DNA of 64,000 bases, taken from NCBI GenBank assembly GCA_015075185.1, contig JABTUW010000002.1:682001-746000 (forward strand), in the 5' to 3' direction. Below are positions 59,995 through 64,000 of the stretch, piece after piece. The translations under genes were made by a program, and so were the position numbers. Under the pieces are notes generated by a model. The model worked only from the letters and a program-made list of their open reading frames with translations. It was not told the DNA's origin and made no database searches. Origin of the DNA: Anaerolineales bacterium. Its GTDB lineage: Bacteria; Chloroflexota; Anaerolineae; 4572-78; J111. Each line of letters opens with the position of its first letter. Position 1 is the stretch's first letter.

Positions 59995-62900
59995 TTGCCC
60001 GGCGTCAGGAGGCGCCGGACTCCTCATTGGCAAGTCCCTGACAGGCTGTTTCTCGTCTCCATGCTTGTCGGCTTGATTAGCCTGGCGGGCCTGGTTTATC
60101 GCGCCGGCACGGTTCCGGCCCAGGCTGCGGGGCAACTTCTCGAATCGAGCTGGCCTGCCCTGGCTGCTCCCGTCAATGCGATCCAGGCGCAGGCCCAGAT
60201 CACCGCCCAGGAGACCATCACTCCATTAGATGTCGTGGTCGTCTTCGACATTTCCGGCTCGACGGAAGACGAGACGATTTGTCACGACTGCTGGGTACGT
60301 ACCAGTTATAACCCCAACTGGCCTAACAACGGCTACTTCAATCCAATTCCCTATAACAAGGTCTGGAAAGATACTGCTCCGGGCGGCCCTGCGGCGACGG
60401 GCAACCAATCCATCCCCCACTCCGCGCTCTGCACGGTTTACCCGCCGCGGCCCTTCATTACCAATACCTTCCAATACCTGGCGGTTGAGGCCGAACTGTA
60501 CTCCGCCGTTGGCGGCGGCTGGGGGCTGGATGTACGTACGCCGGGCAACGGTTTCTGGAGTATTCAACGCGGTACACGCGGTAGCAGTTTCTCCACTTTC
60601 CCGCTAAACGGCGAACCGAGTAGACACAAAAACGCTGCTGGCGACCCCATCAACCAATCCTCCAACGTCTGCCGTCCAAACGTGGAGGGTAACGAAATTG
60701 ACTGCACTGTCGGCAACGCTGGCGGCAGTAACGGCGATAATGTCTGCTCTTCCGCGGATGGCGGGGTAGTGATTGATTGCAGCGCCTTTATCGCTGCCCG
60801 GCCGATGGCCACTTACGGCCAGATGCCGGGTGACATTCCCAATCTGGCAGGCGCTTCGTACAACAGCAATTGTTTTATCAACAGCGGCGGGACGGGCAGC
60901 ACGGGCGGCGACTGCTGGTCGAACAACCCCTTCAATTCTATCCCTGGCCTGGAGCGAGGCCCCAGCACCGTGCCCTACGTTGAGTACGATTTTACCCCGA
61001 CTTGGAGCGAGCCGACCTCCATCTGGCTGCGGGTTATCGGCGGCGGCGAGAGAAGCTATACTTGGGCCGGTCCCAGCCCGGACCAAATCCTGCCCGATTT
61101 GAACGGTTCCGGTCTTTGCAGCGGCGGTATGACGAGGCCAGAGTGTAATAATATCACTCCCTGGCGCAAGGTCATCTACTGGCAGGTGAGTAACGGGACG
61201 ATCTTCCAGCGCAAGGATAATCTCAATGCTGATTACTCCAATTCGCCCACCGAAAATATGAATTCCAATAATACCAGCCACATGCAGCGATATGATGACT
61301 GGTATCCCAACCGGGCCAACAGCGGAATGTGGCGCTGGATTAAACTGGGTTCGACGACCACCGTTTCAGGCACTCAATCTACCTTCAGGCTGTACCAGGG
61401 CAGCGCCGGTTATATGGTGGATAAGATTGTCTTCACCAACGACCCGAACGGCAATACGCCCGAGCGCGGTGGTGAAATAACCACTATGACCGACAGCACC
61501 ATTCCGGCGGCGCTGCGCCGCAGAGCCGATGGCGCCGTCCAGACGTCGGGGTTCAACGGTTCCCAAACTGAGCACAACGCTGCCTGGCGTGACTCGCTCG
61601 GCCCACCGGCCAGCTTGGGTTCGGCCACGCGGGAGGCATGTAACGTCTGCAATCCTGCTTTTGGCTACACCGTTGATCCAGCCCAGTGTAGCTGTAAACT
61701 AACGGCCAATGACACGGCCAACGGAGGTTATGGCAGCGGCGCCGGCTGCACCCAGGTGACCACTGTCACCAACCAGTTGACTAACGATCTCTATTCCGGC
61801 TTGCAGCCGCTTCGCGGCGCTCAGGAAGCGGTTAAGAATTTGGCCCGCAAGCTCAACCCCCAATGCGACCAGCTCGGCTTTGTGCCCTTTACCGGCGACA
61901 CCATCAATTCTGCCGACCGACGCTCCAAGTTACAGTGTTTGAATTGGTCAGCCAATCAGCTTGGGAATCCGGGCCGCTGTTACGATCCCGGCCTGGGGAC
62001 GCCTATCTCTTATACCAACATTATCAACGCGGTCGAAAAACAGTGGCCCGAAGGCGGTACAAATATTTCTCTTGGTCTGCGCGAGGGATTGGAAGAGTTA
62101 GGCATTATGACGCCGGGCAACCCGACCCCCGTCAACAGCGGGATTTGCACGCCGAACTCCAATGATGGCAACGCCTGCGACCGGGGCAGCGCAGCCCGGC
62201 GCGTTCTCATCCTGCTGACCGACGGCTCGCCCAATGAAAACACAAATAGTGCTTCACTCCCTGCTGCTGATAGGACTGCTTGTGCCCCCGGCAGTGGCCG
62301 CCCCGATCTATGGGATGGCATTCTGGGGACTGAAGACCCCGATTTTGAATGTTCGATGTATTACGCCTTCCTGGCCGCTCAAAATAACGTCACCCTTTAC
62401 ACCATTGGGATCGGCGGTGGAGTCAACTCAGATCTACTCTCGGCAATGGCCACCGGCACCGATCCACGCAGTGGCGGCGAACCGTTCACTCACTTTGTCG
62501 GCAAGGGCGGGCAGTACTTCCCCGCCGCCAGACCCAGCGATCTGGAGGCTATTTTTGACACGATTGTCACGCCTTCGGCCAGTTGTCAGTTTAGCCCACC
62601 CACCCTGACGCTCACCCAAACCGGCGCGCCCGATCCTGTTAAGGCCGGAGAAGTCTTAACTTATACCATCTCTGTCACCAGCAGCGGCACGGCTAACTCC
62701 GCCGGGGTCATCATTACAGGCGTTCTGGATAGCAATGTTAGCTTTGCTTCGGCCAGCAACGGCGGCTTGCATCATGCCGGTGTAGTGACCTGGAACGTTG
62801 GGGTGATGCTGCCGGGTCAGACCATTACCCGCACGGTGGCGGTCACGATCGGCAACGTTGTCAGCGGGACGGTCCTCAGCAATGCCGTGAGCACAACCTC

Positions 62901-64000
62901 AAATGGTGGATTTAGCGCCAGCACTACGATCACCACCTCGGTCATAAGTGCTACGGGTGTGATAGGACCGCCCTGGGGACCGATCTGGGCGCTTAACTAT
63001 CGCGTGTTGCAGCTTGACACCCTACCCGTGCATCTCGAAAATCACCTTAGCCCAGCCGGTCCCTTTGACATTTACCTGAGCCAGGGAACACCCCAAACAA
63101 CTTTTAAGGTTTGTGCAAGTGTCAATACTAACCCGGCGACAAATAACGGCGATTTTGACTGCTTCATTTCCGGCGCGATTCCGCCTGGTTTTTATAGCCT
63201 TTACTCAACTCTGTCGGGCGACGAGAATCCATTGGATGTGGCCCCCCTACAGGTCGAAATCGCTGCGAGCAGCCCTCCACAAATTGTGATTGACAACGGT
63301 GCAGGCGGCAACATCGCGGCGGTCAATTCCTCCATTACCATTACCCTGGTTGCTCATCAAGTTCCGGATCAACCCTTTGATCTGTATTTTGTCAGTCCAA
63401 CAGACCCAACCGGGCTAAAACTTTTCACCGATGTCCTGGCGATTCCAGCCAGCCCGCTCACCTGGCAGCTACCCGGCAGCCTGCTCAACCCGAGCAATCC
63501 CTGCCCGGCTGGCGGACCTACGCCTTGCCTGATTCAATCACGCGATCAAAATGATCAGGTTTACGCCTCGGGAGAATTTTATCTTAACTCCCCCGAAATC
63601 GTCCTGGCCGGCGGTGTTACCATGTATGCCCCAGGCGAATTCATGTATATGGCTCTGCGGGGCCACACTCCCGGCCTGGCCTACGATCTCAAGTTCAGTG
63701 ACGAGCTTTCCAACACCGTCTGGCTGGGCCGCACCGGAATCACTAATGCCAATGGTGATACACCCAGCCCCATCGCCTGGACGATTCCGATTACCTGGCC
63801 CGATGGCGTCTATACCATTACCTCTCATCCTGTTGTTGGAGGTACTCCCCGAGATCCGGCTTCGATGACCAGCGCCAACCAGATTGGCAGTTTGAGCAAT
63901 ATCCAAATCAATACTCCTACAGCCTCAGCCAATCTCCAGATAACTGCGCCCGATCAGGTGCAGCCCGGCGGAGCCTTCACCTATACTATTACCGTCGCCA
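59995..64000 (+). CDS. giant secreted von Willebrand A / DUF11 surface protein, 3' truncated
   Basis: At least 1335 residues, open to the window end. The signal peptide (RRRRTPHWQVPDR, then LFLVSMLVGLISLAGLVY) precedes a von Willebrand A domain: the MIDAS start VVVFDISGST (Asp85), later LILLTDGSPN (Asp743), YTIGIGGGV and a closing FDTIV. Between the first strand and helix (LQPLRGAQEAVKNLARKL at 603) about 500 residues are inserted, Cys-, Asn- and Gly-rich and partly like a carbohydrate-binding sandwich (GSAGYMVDKIVFTND). A DUF11-type repeat (about 868-968), further beta-rich modules and a second DUF11 start (SANLQITAPDQVQPGG) follow. The true start is uncertain: the frame is open back to 59797. 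TTG at 59995 gives a proper basic n-region; the first ATG (60061) does not, and AGGAGGG at 59888 has only an ATA after it. Probably an adhesin. Confidence 0.85.
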   Translation, partial: MPGVRRRRTPHWQVPDRLFLVSMLVGLISLAGLVYRAGTVPAQAAGQLLESSWPALAAPVNAIQAQAQITAQETITPLDVVVVFDISGSTEDETICHDCWVRTSYNPNWPNNGYFNPIPYNKVWKDTAPGGPAATGNQSIPHSALCTVYPPRPFITNTFQYLAVEAELYSAVGGGWGLDVRTPGNGFWSIQRGTRGSSFSTFPLNGEPSRHKNAAGDPINQSSNVCRPNVEGNEIDCTVGNAGGSNGDNVCSSADGGVVIDCSAFIAARPMATYGQMPGDIPNLAGASYNSNCFINSGGTGSTGGDCWSNNPFNSIPGLERGPSTVPYVEYDFTPTWSEPTSIWLRVIGGGERSYTWAGPSPDQILPDLNGSGLCSGGMTRPECNNITPWRKVIYWQVSNGTIFQRKDNLNADYSNSPTENMNSNNTSHMQRYDDWYPNRANSGMWRWIKLGSTTTVSGTQSTFRLYQGSAGYMVDKIVFTNDPNGNTPERGGEITTMTDSTIPAALRRRADGAVQTSGFNGSQTEHNAAWRDSLGPPASLGSATREACNVCNPAFGYTVDPAQCSCKLTANDTANGGYGSGAGCTQVTTVTNQLTNDLYSGLQPLRGAQEAVKNLARKLNPQCDQLGFVPFTGDTINSADRRSKLQCLNWSANQLGNPGRCYDPGLGTPISYTNIINAVEKQWPEGGTNISLGLREGLEELGIMTPGNPTPVNSGICTPNSNDGNACDRGSAARRVLILLTDGSPNENTNSASLPAADRTACAPGSGRPDLWDGILGTEDPDFECSMYYAFLAAQNNVTLYTIGIGGGVNSDLLSAMATGTDPRSGGEPFTHFVGKGGQYFPAARPSDLEAIFDTIVTPSASCQFSPPTLTLTQTGAPDPVKAGEVLTYTISVTSSGTANSAGVIITGVLDSNVSFASASNGGLHHAGVVTWNVGVMLPGQTITRTVAVTIGNVVSGTVLSNAVSTTSNGGFSASTTITTSVISATGVIGPPWGPIWALNYRVLQLDTLPVHLENHLSPAGPFDIYLSQGTPQTTFKVCASVNTNPATNNGDFDCFISGAIPPGFYSLYSTLSGDENPLDVAPLQVEIAASSPPQIVIDNGAGGNIAAVNSSITITLVAHQVPDQPFDLYFVSPTDPTGLKLFTDVLAIPASPLTWQLPGSLLNPSNPCPAGGPTPCLIQSRDQNDQVYASGEFYLNSPEIVLAGGVTMYAPGEFMYMALRGHTPGLAYDLKFSDELSNTVWLGRTGITNANGDTPSPIAWTIPITWPDGVYTITSHPVVGGTPRDPASMTSANQIGSLSNIQINTPTASANLQITAPDQVQPGGAFTYTITVA

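Noticed and set aside
1..64000. tRNA, rRNA or riboswitch genes
   Set aside because: No cloverleaf-like set of arms, rRNA-like stretch or known riboswitch core was recognised by reading; a covariance-model scan would be needed to exclude small ones.

Overview
The window looks like a chromosomal piece from a filamentous or soil/activated-sludge type member of the Chloroflexota (Anaerolineae-like). The evidence is indirect: roughly 58% GC in sampled coding lines, many TTG/GTG starts, large multi-PAS kinases, Pro/Thr-rich (TP-rich) membrane-anchored proteins, a menaquinol-type bc complex made of Rieske, a fused cytochrome b and a diheme cytochrome c, and dispersed heptanucleotide repeats. There is no rRNA or other decisive marker, so the phylum is an inference. 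No tRNA, rRNA, CRISPR array, phage or intact insertion sequence was seen.

Region 1 (1-18057, + strand) is a signal-transduction block. It holds an Rcp1-like response regulator (cut by the window edge), a 7TM multi-PAS histidine kinase, a 45-residue small ORF, a 2486-residue Ser/Thr-kinase/AAA/GAF/PAS/His-kinase (HstK-type), a sugar-binding lipoprotein without transporter partners, a double-Cache histidine kinase, a second Rcp1-like regulator and a REC-PAS-HK-REC hybrid. Several of these genes overlap by ATGA or TGATG, so the middle is almost certainly one operon. The three large kinases carry nearly interchangeable catalytic ends, and one PAS domain is strikingly AT-rich, so this is a locus where modules are being shuffled.

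Region 2 (18058-34148) contains a two-gene membrane/Vps62-like unit, a PAS histidine kinase, smc, a HAD-like gene overlapping asd, an AT-rich degenerate kinase, an MntA-HepT toxin-antitoxin pair, thrC, and two membrane-anchored TP-rich proteins with good promoters. asd and thrC are both threonine-pathway genes and are separated by the kinase and toxin-antitoxin genes.

Region 3 (34149-43706) has a GT39-type glycosyltransferase carrying two in-frame blocks of heptanucleotide repeats, a P-loop ATPase/TolB-propeller transmembrane protein, a possible lipid cluster (AOS-family aminoacyl transferase, lipid kinase, methyltransferase), radC, a cupin and an SCP2-domain protein.

Region 4 (43789-49732) is the bc-complex operon (Rieske, cytochrome b, cytochrome c) with a clear promoter, followed by manA and proA on the other strand. 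Region 5 (49940-57838) is centred on carbohydrate use: an anchored six-hairpin glycosidase, a DeoR regulator, two MFS transporters, a beta-phosphoglucomutase-like HAD protein and an SDR, with a consensus promoter and a palindromic operator candidate. Region 6 (57839-64000) holds a 500-base cluster of palindromic repeats, a class IV aminotransferase, a small membrane hydrolase and the start of a very large secreted von Willebrand A protein that runs off the end.
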